From: Dysgonomonas hofstadii
GTDB lineage: Bacteria; Bacteroidota; Bacteroidia; Bacteroidales; Dysgonomonadaceae
Reading direction: 5' to 3'
NCBI RefSeq assembly: GCF_014196915.1
Contig: NZ_JACIEP010000018.1
Location: 20,530-84,529 of the forward strand
DNA: 64,000 nucleotides
Shown here: piece after piece, positions 35,800-45,637 of the stretch
Layout of the letters: each line of letters opens with the position of its first letter
How positions within the stretch are numbered: the first letter of the stretch is position 1
The notes under the pieces: model-generated
Database searches by the model: none
What the model saw: the letters and a program-made list of their open reading frames with translations, nothing else
Told to the model about the DNA's origin: nothing
Translations under genes and position numbers: made by a program

Positions 35800-37647
35800 A
35801 TGAAAAAAATAAAATCACTGATAATTCTCGCTCTATTGTTTATTTTACCGGGATGTGATTCTTATCTGGATCGCCAGCCTGATGATCCGTTGAATGTCGA
35901 TAATATCTTTTTGAAATATGAAACTACCCTTCAATATCTGGTAAATGTTTACTCATGGCTTCCTGACGAATCAGATCCCTCGGGACAAGTATTGTCAGTA
36001 GCCGGAAGTTCGGATGAATGTTCAGTTTCTTTTACCAGTCGCTTTTTCGGGCTATATAACCGGAATATGATTTCTCCCGAAACAAGTAATTCAGCATTCA
36101 GGAGTTATACGTATATCAACCTGTACACAGGTATACGGGAAGCTACTTATTTCATGCAGAATCTCTACAAGTATCCTGAAAAAAACACCGAAGACATTAC
36201 AAACAAGAAAATATGGTATGCAGAGGCCCGTTTCCTAAGAGCATATTATTATTTTCTGATAATGCGTTTTTATGGACCGGTTATCCTTCTGCGTGATGAG
36301 ATTGTCGATTTCAAGTCTGATGACCTTGCCGATAGGGATAGAGCCCCATGGGACGAATGTGTGAATTGGGTAACTGACGAACTGGATGCAGCAGCGGCCG
36401 ATTTGCCGATAACCCAAAATTCCACATGGTGGGGTAGAGCTACACAGGGTGCTGCTATGGCAGTAAAAGCCCGTTTGTTGTTGTATTCGGCACGTCCCTT
36501 GTTCAATGGGAATAGCCTATATAAAAATATGAATAACAAGGATGGGGAAGCTCTTTTCCCTCAGAATAAGGAGGCAAGTAAATGGCAACAGGCAGCGAAA
36601 GCATCAAAAGATATCATCGATTTGAACCGGTATTCCCTTATCAATAATGATAAAGTCACACCTTTCGAAAATATTCGCAATGTATTTATCACCAGATATA
36701 ATTCTGAGATGATATACACATCGGAAAGAAGTGCATACAAGGCAAGGGTAGCTACCACGCCATCTAATATAGGTGGAACAAGCTATGGAGGAGTCGCTCC
36801 TACCCAAAAGCTTGTAGATGCCTTTGCTATGGATAACGGAAGATATCCGATTACAGGATATACCAATAGCGGTGCAAACCCTGTTATCGACCCCCAATCA
36901 GACTATACCGAATCCGGATTTTCTAATTTTACCAACCCATTCTTCAATAAAACGTTGAACACGTTCAAAATGTATCAAAATCGTGAGCCTCGTTTCTATG
37001 CTAATATTTTCTGGAGTGGACAAAGCTGGATAGCCGAGAATAAGACAGTAGACAATATTCAATTTTATACGGGAGGAGTCTCCGGACCTTCAAATACTCA
37101 AAACTATTCTCCTACCGGATATTTACCGTTGAAATTTATAGATACAAGATTGAATACAATTGATGGACAATGGGGCAATATTTCTCATCCTTTGTTCCGA
37201 TATGGAGAAGTACTACTCAACTACGTTGAAGCATTGAACGAATATGATCCGGACAATGGTGATATCTTAAAATACTGGAATGAGATCCGACAGCGGGCCG
37301 GCGTCCCTAATATAGAGGAAGTATATCCCGAAGTCGTAGGAAATCAGGATTTACAGCGTGAATATATCCGTCGCGAACGGCAGGTAGAATTGTGCTTCGA
37401 GAATTTACGTTACTTCGACACCCGTACATGGATGACTTCGGAAAAAGATGACGATGGCCCTGTATACGGAATGAATATATCCCACACCAACCATGATCCT
37501 GACGGAGCATTCTGGAGACGTACGGTTATACCGTCCGAAGGTGGATACCCGGGGGTACGAATTTTTGCAAAAAAGAAATATTTATTACCTATAAATCAGG
37601 GAGAACTTGACCGTGTAAAAAATATCACACAAAATTATGGTTATTAA
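35800..37647 (+). CDS. SusD/RagB-family nutrient-binding lipoprotein
   Basis: A 615-residue lipoprotein: signal peptide with lipobox LPGC (Cys about residue 19), followed by the SusD start DSYLDRQPDD and the helical TPR-like core (AEARFLRAYYYFLIMRFYG about 145-163; EVLLNYVEALNEYD). SusD proteins cap the SusC barrel and bind the glycan. The conserved C-terminal part RREROVELCFE-type region is present as RRERQVELCFENLRYFD. Confidence 0.94.
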   Translation: MKKIKSLIILALLFILPGCDSYLDRQPDDPLNVDNIFLKYETTLQYLVNVYSWLPDESDPSGQVLSVAGSSDECSVSFTSRFFGLYNRNMISPETSNSAFRSYTYINLYTGIREATYFMQNLYKYPEKNTEDITNKKIWYAEARFLRAYYYFLIMRFYGPVILLRDEIVDFKSDDLADRDRAPWDECVNWVTDELDAAAADLPITQNSTWWGRATQGAAMAVKARLLLYSARPLFNGNSLYKNMNNKDGEALFPQNKEASKWQQAAKASKDIIDLNRYSLINNDKVTPFENIRNVFITRYNSEMIYTSERSAYKARVATTPSNIGGTSYGGVAPTQKLVDAFAMDNGRYPITGYTNSGANPVIDPQSDYTESGFSNFTNPFFNKTLNTFKMYQNREPRFYANIFWSGQSWIAENKTVDNIQFYTGGVSGPSNTQNYSPTGYLPLKFIDTRLNTIDGQWGNISHPLFRYGEVLLNYVEALNEYDPDNGDILKYWNEIRQRAGVPNIEEVYPEVVGNQDLQREYIRRERQVELCFENLRYFDTRTWMTSEKDDDGPVYGMNISHTNHDPDGAFWRRTVIPSEGGYPGVRIFAKKKYLLPINQGELDRVKNITQNYGY

Positions 37648-37659
37648 AATCCAAGAAAT

Positions 37660-39114
37660 ATGAAAATCCATAAATATATATCACTTTCAATAATGATGCT
37701 AAGCATGTTGACAGCATGTGAACCAAGTCATCTGAATGACAACCTTCTCGATTCCAAAGTTTCTTTTTCCCGTGGTGGAATTAATTCTGTATTATTTTAT
37801 GATGTGGAAGGAACCTTTACTCATTCTTTCTATGCAGTAAATCCAGGTTACTTTGAGGGGGAAACCAAGGTGACAATAACCAAGAGTACTGAAATTCTTA
37901 ATAAATATAATGAGGATAATGAAACTGCTTTGAAAGAACTTCCTGCCGATTGTTATACAATCCTGAATGCAGAAGGGCAAATAACCAAAGATGGAAGGGC
38001 TTGTAAATTTGATATCCGGTTCGATTGTGATAAGTTACGCGATTTGTCTCAAGTAGAAGATTACAGTGACCTGGCTGACTATATTGTTCCTTTCCTACTC
38101 ACTACCGATGGAGGCATAGACGTAAATGAAGATTTAAGCACCGTGCTTTTTCATCCGGACATGAGACGGATTTTGGTGTCAATTTTAGAGCCGGGTGATA
38201 CTATCGTGCAGAAAAAGGATATAAAAGGCACTCTGGAATATAAAATCTTTATTAAACCGGCTACTGATAATAACTGGGAATCAATATTCGATGTTACCTC
38301 AGGAGATGCCGCCATTCAATATATAAATGAATCTCTTATCAAGAGAGCGTCTCTTAGCGCATATTCTGCTCTTACACCTATGCCTTCGGAGGCATATACT
38401 ATCGATTTCACCAATGTTATCAATCTTGGCACACATGTAGCTACCATGACAGTTAAAGTAGACGCATCCAAAATTCCGGAAGGATGCTTCTCTATTGCCT
38501 GTTACCTGAACGGCGCGACTATAGCCGGAGAAGATGTCCCTATTGAAGGAAAACCATATAGGATTATTAATTTCCAGAATGTCGATCCTATCAGTACAGT
38601 CGGAAAAGTCCCGGTCGACAAGAATAATGATGATGAATCGTATCTTGGCAAGTATCTGACAGATTTCGGTTACACTGCCCTTTCAAGATCAGGATGGGTA
38701 TTCTCTCCGGAATCGTACCATAATAATTCTTACAGTAACGCTATTGATGGAAATACGGGTTCAAACTGGGAAAACCGTTACAATGACAATGCGAATTCAG
38801 CAGGACCTAAGAGTACACTCCCGTTCAATGCTATATTGGATCTTGGATCAGTGCAGGATTTCACCGCTATTGAAATATGGAGGCGTATGCATGCAACTTA
38901 TGTGAAAGACTTGCGGGGATATGAAATATATGTCTCGGATGATAAAGAAAACTGGAAGTATGTAACTACGATTGACTATGGCACAGAAGCAGAGCAAAGG
39001 GCTATGTATAATATTTTCCAAAAAGTAAGTGGTCGCTATATCAACTTATATATCACCAGAAGTAACAGAAGCGCTAATGTTTCTTTTGCCGAAATATTCA
39101 TATGGAATAAATAA
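37660..39114 (+). CDS. surface glycan-binding lipoprotein, DUF1735 plus F5/8 type C
   Basis: A 484-residue lipoprotein with lipobox LTAC (Cys about residue 20). The first part (about 30-170) matches DUF1735, an Ig-like domain of SusE/F-position proteins. The C-terminal 140 residues form an F5/8 type C (discoidin/CBM32-like) domain: FNAILDLGSVQDFTAIEIW and FAEIFIWNK. It lies 12 bases after susD and ends the operon at a strong terminator, so it is the third outer-surface component of this locus. Confidence 0.85.
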   Translation: MKIHKYISLSIMMLSMLTACEPSHLNDNLLDSKVSFSRGGINSVLFYDVEGTFTHSFYAVNPGYFEGETKVTITKSTEILNKYNEDNETALKELPADCYTILNAEGQITKDGRACKFDIRFDCDKLRDLSQVEDYSDLADYIVPFLLTTDGGIDVNEDLSTVLFHPDMRRILVSILEPGDTIVQKKDIKGTLEYKIFIKPATDNNWESIFDVTSGDAAIQYINESLIKRASLSAYSALTPMPSEAYTIDFTNVINLGTHVATMTVKVDASKIPEGCFSIACYLNGATIAGEDVPIEGKPYRIINFQNVDPISTVGKVPVDKNNDDESYLGKYLTDFGYTALSRSGWVFSPESYHNNSYSNAIDGNTGSNWENRYNDNANSAGPKSTLPFNAILDLGSVQDFTAIEIWRRMHATYVKDLRGYEIYVSDDKENWKYVTTIDYGTEAEQRAMYNIFQKVSGRYINLYITRSNRSANVSFAEIFIWNK

Positions 39115-39138
39115 TTGCCCATAAAATCCCATAAGCAA

Positions 39139-39172
39139 AAAGAGGGAGAAATTCTCTCCCTCTTTCTTCTTT
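39139..39172 (+). terminator. terminator of the susCD operon
   Basis: An 11-bp perfect stem (AAAGAGGGAGA / TCTCCCTCTTT), 5-base loop, followed by CTTCTTT. Confidence 0.85.
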
Positions 39173-39208
39173 AAAATATTAACAGACTTATCAAAGTATA
39201 ATATTAAA

Positions 39209-41437
39209 ATGAGTAGACCAATAATTATAATAATACAATCGTTTGTTATTTTCTTATTATTTCATTTCTGCGGAGTTATAAATGCAAACTCCATGAATAC
39301 AGAAAAACTGATTAATCTGCAGACTAAAGACCTGTCGATGGTAATGACAATAGGTAAAGACAGCGTTGTCTACTTCCAGTATTTTGGAGAGAGAATAGAT
39401 GATGCCTCGCCTTTTTTGAATAAACAAACTTACCGCAGGTGGGACTATGGAACCGACCCGCAAGCTTATCTGGCTTCGGGTGGACAAAACTACAGGGAGC
39501 CAGCCTTGCGGGTAACGCATTCCGATGGTGATTTGAATACAGAGTTGTTTTATACCGGTCATAAGCAGACCAAGTTAGCTGACGGAAATATTATACAAAC
39601 CACTATAACCATGCATGATAAGAAACTGCCGCTTATAGTCGAACTTGTCGTAACGGCTTATCAACGCGAGAATGTATTCTCCCAAAAAATCAATATTAAA
39701 AACAATGAGAAAAAGGATGTGATTTTACATAATTTCTATTCCTCTTACCTGCCTGTGCGGGCTAAAAAATACTATCTCAATTCTTTTTATGGAGAATGGG
39801 CGCAGGAGATGTCCATGGAAGAATCATTATTAAATCATGGGATAAAAACAATTGAGAACAAAATGGGTATACGCACTTCTCACACCGAGAATCCATCTTT
39901 CGTCCTGGCTTTAGATACACCATTGAACGAGAATGTAGGGAATGTTATCGGAGGAGCGTTAGCATGGTCGGGCAATTATAAGTTGAATTTTCAGGTAGAT
40001 GAATTTGATATTCTTTCTATTACAGCCGGAATGAATCCTTATGCGTCGGAGTATACACTTGCGCCGGACGAGACTTTCCATACTCCCGAAATGATCTATA
40101 CTTACAGTACATCCGGAGCCGGGGGAGTTACCCGTAATCTGCACGACTTGGCGCGTAATTATGGCGTATATGATGCTAAGACCATTCGCCCGACATTGCT
40201 TAACAGCTGGGAAGGGGCTTATTTTAAATTTGATGAGAAGACCATTACGGATATGATAGATGATGCCGCCGGTATGGGACTGGAAATGTTTGTCCTCGAT
40301 GACGGCTGGTTCGGAAACAAATATCCACGCCGCAATAGCAGTCAGGGACTTGGCGACTGGCAGGTGACAAAAGAGAAGTTGCCTAATGGTATAGCTCATC
40401 TTGCCGATTACGCAGTGAATAAGGGGCTGAAGTTTGGTATCTGGATAGAACCCGAGATGGTAAATCCGAAGAGTGAATTGGCAGAGAAGCATCCCGACTG
40501 GGTTGTAAAAGTTAAAGGCCGGGCAGTACCTACTACCCGTAACCAATGGCTGTTAGACCTTACTAATCCGGAAGTTCAGGATTTTGTGTTCAGCGTGTTC
40601 GATGATGTGATGAAACAATCAAACAATATCTCGTATATCAAATGGGATGCTAACAGGCATGTGGAATCGGTAGGTTCGATGTATCTTCCTGCTGACGGGC
40701 AGTCACATTTCTGGATCAAATACATACAGGGCTTATACAGCGTATATGAACGGATCAGGGCTAAGTATCCGCATGTTATTATCCAGGCTTGTTCTTCGGG
40801 AGGAGGGCGTGTCGATTACGGCGCACTGAAATACCATCAGGAAATATGGACAAGTGACAACACCGGACCACGAAGCCGTATGTTTATCCAGTACGGGACA
40901 AATATGATTTACCCGGCACTGGTAACCGGGTCGCATGTGTCATCTTCACCAAACCATCAGACCGGGAATGTAACGCCGATCAAATTCAGGTTTGATATGG
41001 CTATGAGTGGACGTTTGGGCATGGAACTACAACCAAAAGATCTGTCAGCTAAAGAAAAGGAATTTGCTAGAGTTGCCATCGAAAACTATAAAAAGATCAG
41101 AGACATTGTTATGCAAGGTGATTTGTACCGCATCATATCACCATACGAAGATAAAGGATTATATGTAATCATGTATGTGAGCAAAGATAAGAAGCGGGCT
41201 GTTGTTTTCGATTACTGTTTCGAATTTCAGGGAAGAGCAAATAACTCTCAGCAAATTAAGCTCAATGGCCTCGATCCCGGTAAAAAATATAAGATAACAG
41301 AATTGAATGTCGAAAAATCTAATTTCTGGGGGAATGGGAAAATTTTATCCGGACAATATCTTATTAATGAGGGCATTAATCCTAAATTGGAGAAAATGTA
41401 TGAGAGTGCTGTTTTTTATATCGAAAATGTAGACTAG
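39209..41437 (+). CDS. GH36 alpha-galactosidase, exported
   Basis: A 742-residue glycoside hydrolase with a hydrophobic signal segment (about 5-26). Conserved GH36 residues: the nucleophile Asp480 in YIKWDANRH and the acid/base Asp550 in WTSDNTGPRSR; also LDDGWFG (about 363-369) and WIEPEMVNP. It removes terminal alpha-galactose from raffinose-type oligosaccharides, melibiose or galactomannan. Lying directly after the susCD operon, it names the locus's probable substrate, though a terminator separates the transcripts. Confidence 0.92.
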   Translation: MSRPIIIIIQSFVIFLLFHFCGVINANSMNTEKLINLQTKDLSMVMTIGKDSVVYFQYFGERIDDASPFLNKQTYRRWDYGTDPQAYLASGGQNYREPALRVTHSDGDLNTELFYTGHKQTKLADGNIIQTTITMHDKKLPLIVELVVTAYQRENVFSQKINIKNNEKKDVILHNFYSSYLPVRAKKYYLNSFYGEWAQEMSMEESLLNHGIKTIENKMGIRTSHTENPSFVLALDTPLNENVGNVIGGALAWSGNYKLNFQVDEFDILSITAGMNPYASEYTLAPDETFHTPEMIYTYSTSGAGGVTRNLHDLARNYGVYDAKTIRPTLLNSWEGAYFKFDEKTITDMIDDAAGMGLEMFVLDDGWFGNKYPRRNSSQGLGDWQVTKEKLPNGIAHLADYAVNKGLKFGIWIEPEMVNPKSELAEKHPDWVVKVKGRAVPTTRNQWLLDLTNPEVQDFVFSVFDDVMKQSNNISYIKWDANRHVESVGSMYLPADGQSHFWIKYIQGLYSVYERIRAKYPHVIIQACSSGGGRVDYGALKYHQEIWTSDNTGPRSRMFIQYGTNMIYPALVTGSHVSSSPNHQTGNVTPIKFRFDMAMSGRLGMELQPKDLSAKEKEFARVAIENYKKIRDIVMQGDLYRIISPYEDKGLYVIMYVSKDKKRAVVFDYCFEFQGRANNSQQIKLNGLDPGKKYKITELNVEKSNFWGNGKILSGQYLINEGINPKLEKMYESAVFYIENVD

Positions 41438-41470
41438 GCTTGGTACACTTTCTGAAATTTTTAAATATAG

Positions 41471-41508
41471 AAAAACGGGGTTGTCCAATTGTGCAGCCCC
41501 GTTTTTTT
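41471..41508. terminator. bidirectional terminator between GH36 and obgE
   Basis: Stem of about 13 bp (AAAAACGGGGTTG / CAGCCCCGTTTTT, one wobble) with T-runs on both strands. The genes are convergent. Confidence 0.88.
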
Positions 41509-41544
41509 ATAATCGTTTTTCCGGCTTCTGTCGCCCCGGTAAAA

Positions 41545-42726
41545 TTAATCCTCTTTATCATCGAATTCTTCGCCCTCTTCGTAATAGAATTCGGGATCGA
41601 AATCATCTTCTTCGTCTTCCCATTCTTCTTCTATATCGTCATCTTCCAGAATATCCTCATCATCGTTTTCTTCAAAGCCCAGCTTCTTCAGGTCGAGATT
41701 ACGATGGCTTATTTCGAATGATTTTTGATACTCTCCATCGGCATTCAGTTCTTTCCATAACAGGTCTTTCAGTTGTGTTATATTATAACCTGTAACAGAA
41801 GATATAAAGATATGTGGTATGTCAGGTAAATCTTCACTCAGTGCTTCCATGAGTTCTTCATCCAGCATATCCGATTTGGAAATGGCCAATACCCTGCGTT
41901 TGTCCAGTAGCTCGGGATTATATTGAGCCAGTTCATTTAATAATATCCTGTACTCTTTATGAATGTCATCGGCGTCAGCAGGAACCATAAACAGTAAAAG
42001 TGAATTACGTTCGATATGACGAAGAAAACGCAATCCCAGTCCTTTACCATCACTCGCGCCCTCAATAATACCCGGAATATCGGCCATGACGAATGATTTG
42101 AAATCGCGATAACCGACAATGCCGATCTTCGGTTCGAGTGTGGTGAACGGATAGTTGGCGATTTTCGGTTTTGCAGCAGATACTACTGATAGCAATGTTG
42201 ATTTTCCTGCGTTAGGAAAACCTACCAGACCGACATCTGCCAATACTTTCAGCTCCAGGATAACTCTCCGTTCCTCATAAGGTTCACCCGGTTGGGCATA
42301 GCGTGGAGCCTGGTTAGTCGGCGTTTTGAAGTGATTATTGCCACGTCCGCCACGTCCGCCTTTTAGCAGTATAACTTCTTGCCCGTCTTCGGTCACATCG
42401 CAGAGGTACTCTCCGGTTTCGGCATCATAAGCGACTGTCCCGCATGGAACTTCGATGATCTTGGAATCTCCGCTCTTTCCTGAGCTCAAGCGCCCCGAAC
42501 CGCTTTCTCCATGTCCGGCGAGTATGTGTCTTTGGAACTTGAGGTGGAGCAATGTCCACATGTTGCGGTTGGCACGCAGGATAATATCTCCTCCGTTACC
42601 TCCGTCTCCCCCATCGGGACCTCCTCTCGGAATATATTTTTCGCGACGGAAGTGTGTAGATCCCCGTCCTCCTTTACCCGACCGGCAATAGATTTTGACG
42701 TAGTCTATAAAATTTGATTCAGCCAT
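41545..42726 (-). CDS. obgE: GTPase ObgE/CgtA
   Basis: A 393-residue essential GTPase linked to ribosome maturation and stress response. It has the glycine-rich Obg fold (about residues 5-155, with [18 protein letters not shown]), then the G domain: [13 protein letters not shown] (P-loop, about 170-182), [16 protein letters not shown] and SKSD (G4). The C-terminus is a long acidic tail (from about 340: [20 protein letters not shown]), common in Bacteroidota ObgE. Confidence 0.96.
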   Translation of the reverse strand: MAESNFIDYVKIYCRSGKGGRGSTHFRREKYIPRGGPDGGDGGNGGDIILRANRNMWTLLHLKFQRHILAGHGESGSGRLSSGKSGDSKIIEVPCGTVAYDAETGEYLCDVTEDGQEVILLKGGRGGRGNNHFKTPTNQAPRYAQPGEPYEERRVILELKVLADVGLVGFPNAGKSTLLSVVSAAKPKIANYPFTTLEPKIGIVGYRDFKSFVMADIPGIIEGASDGKGLGLRFLRHIERNSLLLFMVPADADDIHKEYRILLNELAQYNPELLDKRRVLAISKSDMLDEELMEALSEDLPDIPHIFISSVTGYNITQLKDLLWKELNADGEYQKSFEISHRNLDLKKLGFEENDDEDILEDDDIEEEWEDEEDDFDPEFYYEEGEEFDDKED

Positions 42727-42732
42727 AATTTA

Positions 42733-42857
42733 TATATTTCAAAATTTCAGGATTTCAGGTTTCAAGATTTTGCATATATACAGATCTATTCTGAGTTTAT
42801 ATTCAATATCCTATTCTATAAATATTGAAATCTTGGAACCTGAAATCTTGAAATATA
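42733..42857. repeat. imperfect inverted repeat upstream of obgE
   Basis: The left arm (42733-42770) contains TATATTTCAAAATTTCAGG with a second ATTTCAGG, then TTTCAAGATTT. The right arm (42828-42857) is its inverted counterpart lacking the extra 8 bases. The arms are separated by about 58 AT-rich bases. It may be a mobile interspersed repeat or an RNA structure in the obgE leader. Confidence 0.5.
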
Positions 42858-42871
42858 ATTTAGATAACAAA

Positions 42872-42906
42872 GGAAGTTATAAGCCGGTTCACGACCTATA
42901 ACTTCC
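42872..42906 (-). terminator. terminator after adk
   Basis: Perfect 10-bp stem (GGAAGTTATA / TATAACTTCC) with a 15-base loop. On the minus strand it is followed by TTTGTT. Confidence 0.65.
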
Positions 42907-42926
42907 CCGATATATTGTTTTAAGTA

Positions 42927-43499
42927 TTATTTTACCTTGTCTACAGCTTCGGCGATCTTTTCAAAGATTTCGTCTACCGTACCTATTCCTTTGATGGAAG
43001 TCAGTTTACCTGTATTCTGATAATGTTCTTTAAGCGGAGAAGTCTGGTTTTTATACACATCGAGGCGTGATTTTATTGTTTCCAGATTATCGTCCGAGCG
43101 TCCCGACTGTTGTCCTCTCTTTATCAGGCGGTCTATCAGCTCCGGTTCTTCTACTTCAAGGCTTACAACAATAGAAACTTCCTGACCTCTTTCTGCCAAT
43201 ATCTTTTCAAGAGCATCACTTTGAGCAATTGTGCGGGGAAAACCATCGAAAATTACGCCTGCGCAATCCTTTTTGCTATCGAGTACATTGGCTAGCATGC
43301 CGATCACTACGTCATCCGGCACTAACTGGCCTTTCGAAATATAATCTTCCGCCAGTTTACCCAGTTCTGTACCGTTTTTCATTTCTGCGCGCAGAACATC
43401 ACCGGTCGATATATGTGCAAGGTTATATTTCTTTATAAGATTTTCGCTCTGAGTTCCTTTTCCTGAGCCCGGAGCTCCAAAAATTACAATATTAAGCAT
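42927..43499 (-). CDS. adk: adenylate kinase
   Basis: A 190-residue phosphotransferase converting ATP and AMP to two ADP. It starts MLNIVIFGAPGSGKGTQSE (P-loop), has HISTGDVLRAEM (AMP site) and FDGFPRTIAQSDALEKI, and a short lid (RGQQSGRSDDN) without zinc-binding cysteines, as in other Bacteroidota. It follows hpt after 8 bases in the same direction. Confidence 0.97.
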   Translation of the reverse strand: MLNIVIFGAPGSGKGTQSENLIKKYNLAHISTGDVLRAEMKNGTELGKLAEDYISKGQLVPDDVVIGMLANVLDSKKDCAGVIFDGFPRTIAQSDALEKILAERGQEVSIVVSLEVEEPELIDRLIKRGQQSGRSDDNLETIKSRLDVYKNQTSPLKEHYQNTGKLTSIKGIGTVDEIFEKIAEAVDKVK

Positions 43500-43507
43500 G
43501 ATTAGAT

Positions 43508-44044
43508 TTATTTTTTGATTTTGTAAATATCTGATAAATTACGTCCGTAGCCGTCATAATCCAAACCGTAGCCAACGATAAAATCATTTGGTATTTCCAG
43601 CGCTACATAGTCCAGTTTTAACTGCACCTTCAGTGCATCGGGTTTTAAAAGCAATGTAGCTACCCTGATTTCTTTAGGTTCGTCACATTCCAGTTGTTCC
43701 AATATCAATGACATGGTATGTCCGGTGTCTACTATATCTTCCACTATGACAACAGTGCGGTCTTTAATGTCTTCTTCCAGGCCATATATTTCTTTCAATT
43801 TGCCTGTCGAAGTTATACCTTTGTATGACGATACTTTCACAAATGAAACTTCGCACGGAATAGTAACCCGTTTCATCAGTTCCGCTGCAAATATAAATGA
43901 TCCATTTAGTACACAGACAAATAAAGGATCCTTGTCGGCTAAGTCTTTATTCAGTTTATCGGCAACTTCGCCTATTGCTTTCTCTATAACCTCCTGAGAG
44001 AGGAATAAGTCGAATTCCTTATCTCTAATTTTCACCGTTTTCAT
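43508..44044 (-). CDS. hpt: hypoxanthine phosphoribosyltransferase
   Basis: A 178-residue purine-salvage enzyme making IMP/GMP from hypoxanthine/guanine and PRPP. The PRPP-binding motif VVIVEDIVDTGHTM is at about residues 97-110; FVKVSSYKG (about 69-77) is the flexible-loop region. hpt-adk-obgE is a conserved Bacteroidales gene order. Confidence 0.95.
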   Translation of the reverse strand: MKTVKIRDKEFDLFLSQEVIEKAIGEVADKLNKDLADKDPLFVCVLNGSFIFAAELMKRVTIPCEVSFVKVSSYKGITSTGKLKEIYGLEEDIKDRTVVIVEDIVDTGHTMSLILEQLECDEPKEIRVATLLLKPDALKVQLKLDYVALEIPNDFIVGYGLDYDGYGRNLSDIYKIKK

Positions 44045-44150
44045 GCGGGTGCCTTTTCTTAAATATTATTAAACTGCAAAAGTAGTATAAATCGCTCAAT
44101 TGTGAGTAATTAATTCCATATTTTAATAATCCGGCTATGAATTATCTATC

Positions 44151-44200
44151 TAAACAAAGAGGGCTATTTCCCTTTTTAGAAATAATTATGCCTTTGTTTA
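44151..44200. other. structured intergenic hairpin between hpt and patatin gene
   Basis: Nested inverted repeats: TAAACAAAG (44151-44159) with CTTTGTTTA (44192-44200), and inside them TATTTC (44165-44170) with GAAATA (44179-44184). No poly-T follows. It lies between two divergent genes and may be an operator or a leader RNA element. Confidence 0.4.
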
Positions 44201-44281
44201 TCTAATATTTTGTCTTACTATTTGATTAAATGTTAAATACTGTTTTATCTGACATAATTTTTTCAGTATCTTTATTATCAT

Positions 44282-44289
44282 TACTTTTG
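44282..44289 (+). promoter_or_regulatory. -7 promoter element of the patatin gene
   Basis: TACTTTTG, a perfect TAnnTTTG match, 28 bases before the ATG. Confidence 0.5.
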
Positions 44290-44317
44290 AAACTCATTTA
44301 CCGGTTATTGGAGATGT

Positions 44318-45139
44318 ATGGAAGAAAATAAGAGTATTTACAAACTGGGAGTTGCGCTTAGCGGAGGTGGAGCGAAAGGCTTTGCTCACTTAGGTGTTCT
44401 CGAGGCACTCAACGAAAAGGGATTGTACCCTGAAGTAATATCGGGAACCAGTGCCGGAGCATTTGCCGGGGTTCTGTATGCCGATGGATATACACCCCTG
44501 GAGATCAAAGCTCTTTTTCAAAAAAAAGTATTCAGGGAGTTTGCCGAATTTACAATTCCTCATGGCGGGTTCTTTAAAAGTGAGGGCTTCCATTCTTTCC
44601 TGAAAAAACATTTGCGAGCTAAACACTTCGAAGACCTGAAAATTCCTTTGCGCGTAGTTGCTACAGATATAGAGTACGGAGACAGTCATGTGTTTACCTC
44701 CGGAACATTGATCCCTTCAGTAATTGCCTCTTGTTCGGTGCCGATTATATTCAGGCCGGTTGAGATCAATGAACATTATTATGTGGATGGGGGTTTATTT
44801 AAAAACTTCCCTGTATCTACTATTAGGAAAGAATGTAAAAAGATAATTGGTGTAAATGTGAGTCCTTTGATGAAATCGGAATTTAAAAGTTCGATAAAGT
44901 ATATAGCAGAGAGGTCTTTCCATTATATGTCGGTTTCGAATACATTGCTCGATCGTAATCTGTGTGATTACCTCATCGAATCAGACTCACTATTCAAATA
45001 TTCGATGTTCGATCTCGATCATGTGGAAGAAATATACCAGGCTGGTTATGAGCTGGCTTTGGATTTTCTGGAGGCAAATAAAGAATCATTAGCTGAAGAT
45101 TTTCCGGAATCAGCGATCGGTGAAATGAGGATGGGTTAA
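44318..45139 (+). CDS. patatin-like phospholipase
   Basis: A 273-residue cytosolic lipid acyl hydrolase. The catalytic Ser-Asp dyad is visible: oxyanion loop ALSGGGAKGFAHLG (about residues 13-26), nucleophile elbow ISGTSAGAFAG (about 42-52) and Asp in YVDGGLFKNFP. No signal peptide is present, so it probably acts on membrane lipids from the cytoplasmic side. Its physiological substrate is unknown; RssA-type relatives are the nearest annotated group. Confidence 0.9.
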   Translation: MEENKSIYKLGVALSGGGAKGFAHLGVLEALNEKGLYPEVISGTSAGAFAGVLYADGYTPLEIKALFQKKVFREFAEFTIPHGGFFKSEGFHSFLKKHLRAKHFEDLKIPLRVVATDIEYGDSHVFTSGTLIPSVIASCSVPIIFRPVEINEHYYVDGGLFKNFPVSTIRKECKKIIGVNVSPLMKSEFKSSIKYIAERSFHYMSVSNTLLDRNLCDYLIESDSLFKYSMFDLDHVEEIYQAGYELALDFLEANKESLAEDFPESAIGEMRMG

Positions 45140-45637
45140 ATAGACCCCGGATGCGAAACAACTACATAAATGGATTAATAGTATTTTATTTTTTGTGGAT
45201 ATGTTTATCTATGTAAGATAGGAATTATAAGTTATGAATTATGAGTTATGAATTGGCTAACGCCGAACGTTGTTTCGAAGTATCGACGAAGCCAATTAAG
45301 GAGAATTATACTTTGCGACTTAGCGTCTTTGCGAGAAAATCTGTCAGGTGTGTCAGGTTTTAGTTAGTGTACTAGAAAAAAGTATACTAGTTTACTAGAA
45401 GGGATATTAATAAAACTAGCAAGCTAGAAACAGCGTTCAGCGGAACAGAGTGTAGCTAAAACTTAAAAACTATTAAACTAAAGTATGTGTCAGTTTTTAA
45501 CTAAAAAGCCAATAGCTAATAGCCAACAGCTAAAGAAGTGTCAGGTTTTAATAAAATAAATGCACAACAAAAAATTCTGCAAAAGTGTAACTTTTGTAAC
45601 TTTTTAACAATTCTTGCAATAATAATATTCAATTATA
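45140..45637. other. non-coding mosaic of short repeats
   Basis: Nearly 500 bases without a credible gene. GTGTCAGGTTTTA occurs at 45350-45362 and 45538-45550, with a variant near 45488. ACTTTGCGACTTAGCGTC followed by TTTGCGAG (about 45310-45337) is a known Bacteroidetes interspersed element type. Runs of GTTATGAATTATGAG (45232-45250) and CTAGAA/ACTAG units (45372-45430) also recur. It seems a scrap-heap of small repeats, perhaps expressed as untranslated leader of the GH13 gene. Confidence 0.45.

Noticed and set aside
39959..40546. 195-codon minus-strand frame
   Set aside because: Antisense to the conserved GH36 catalytic region; composition and codon use are not coding-like.
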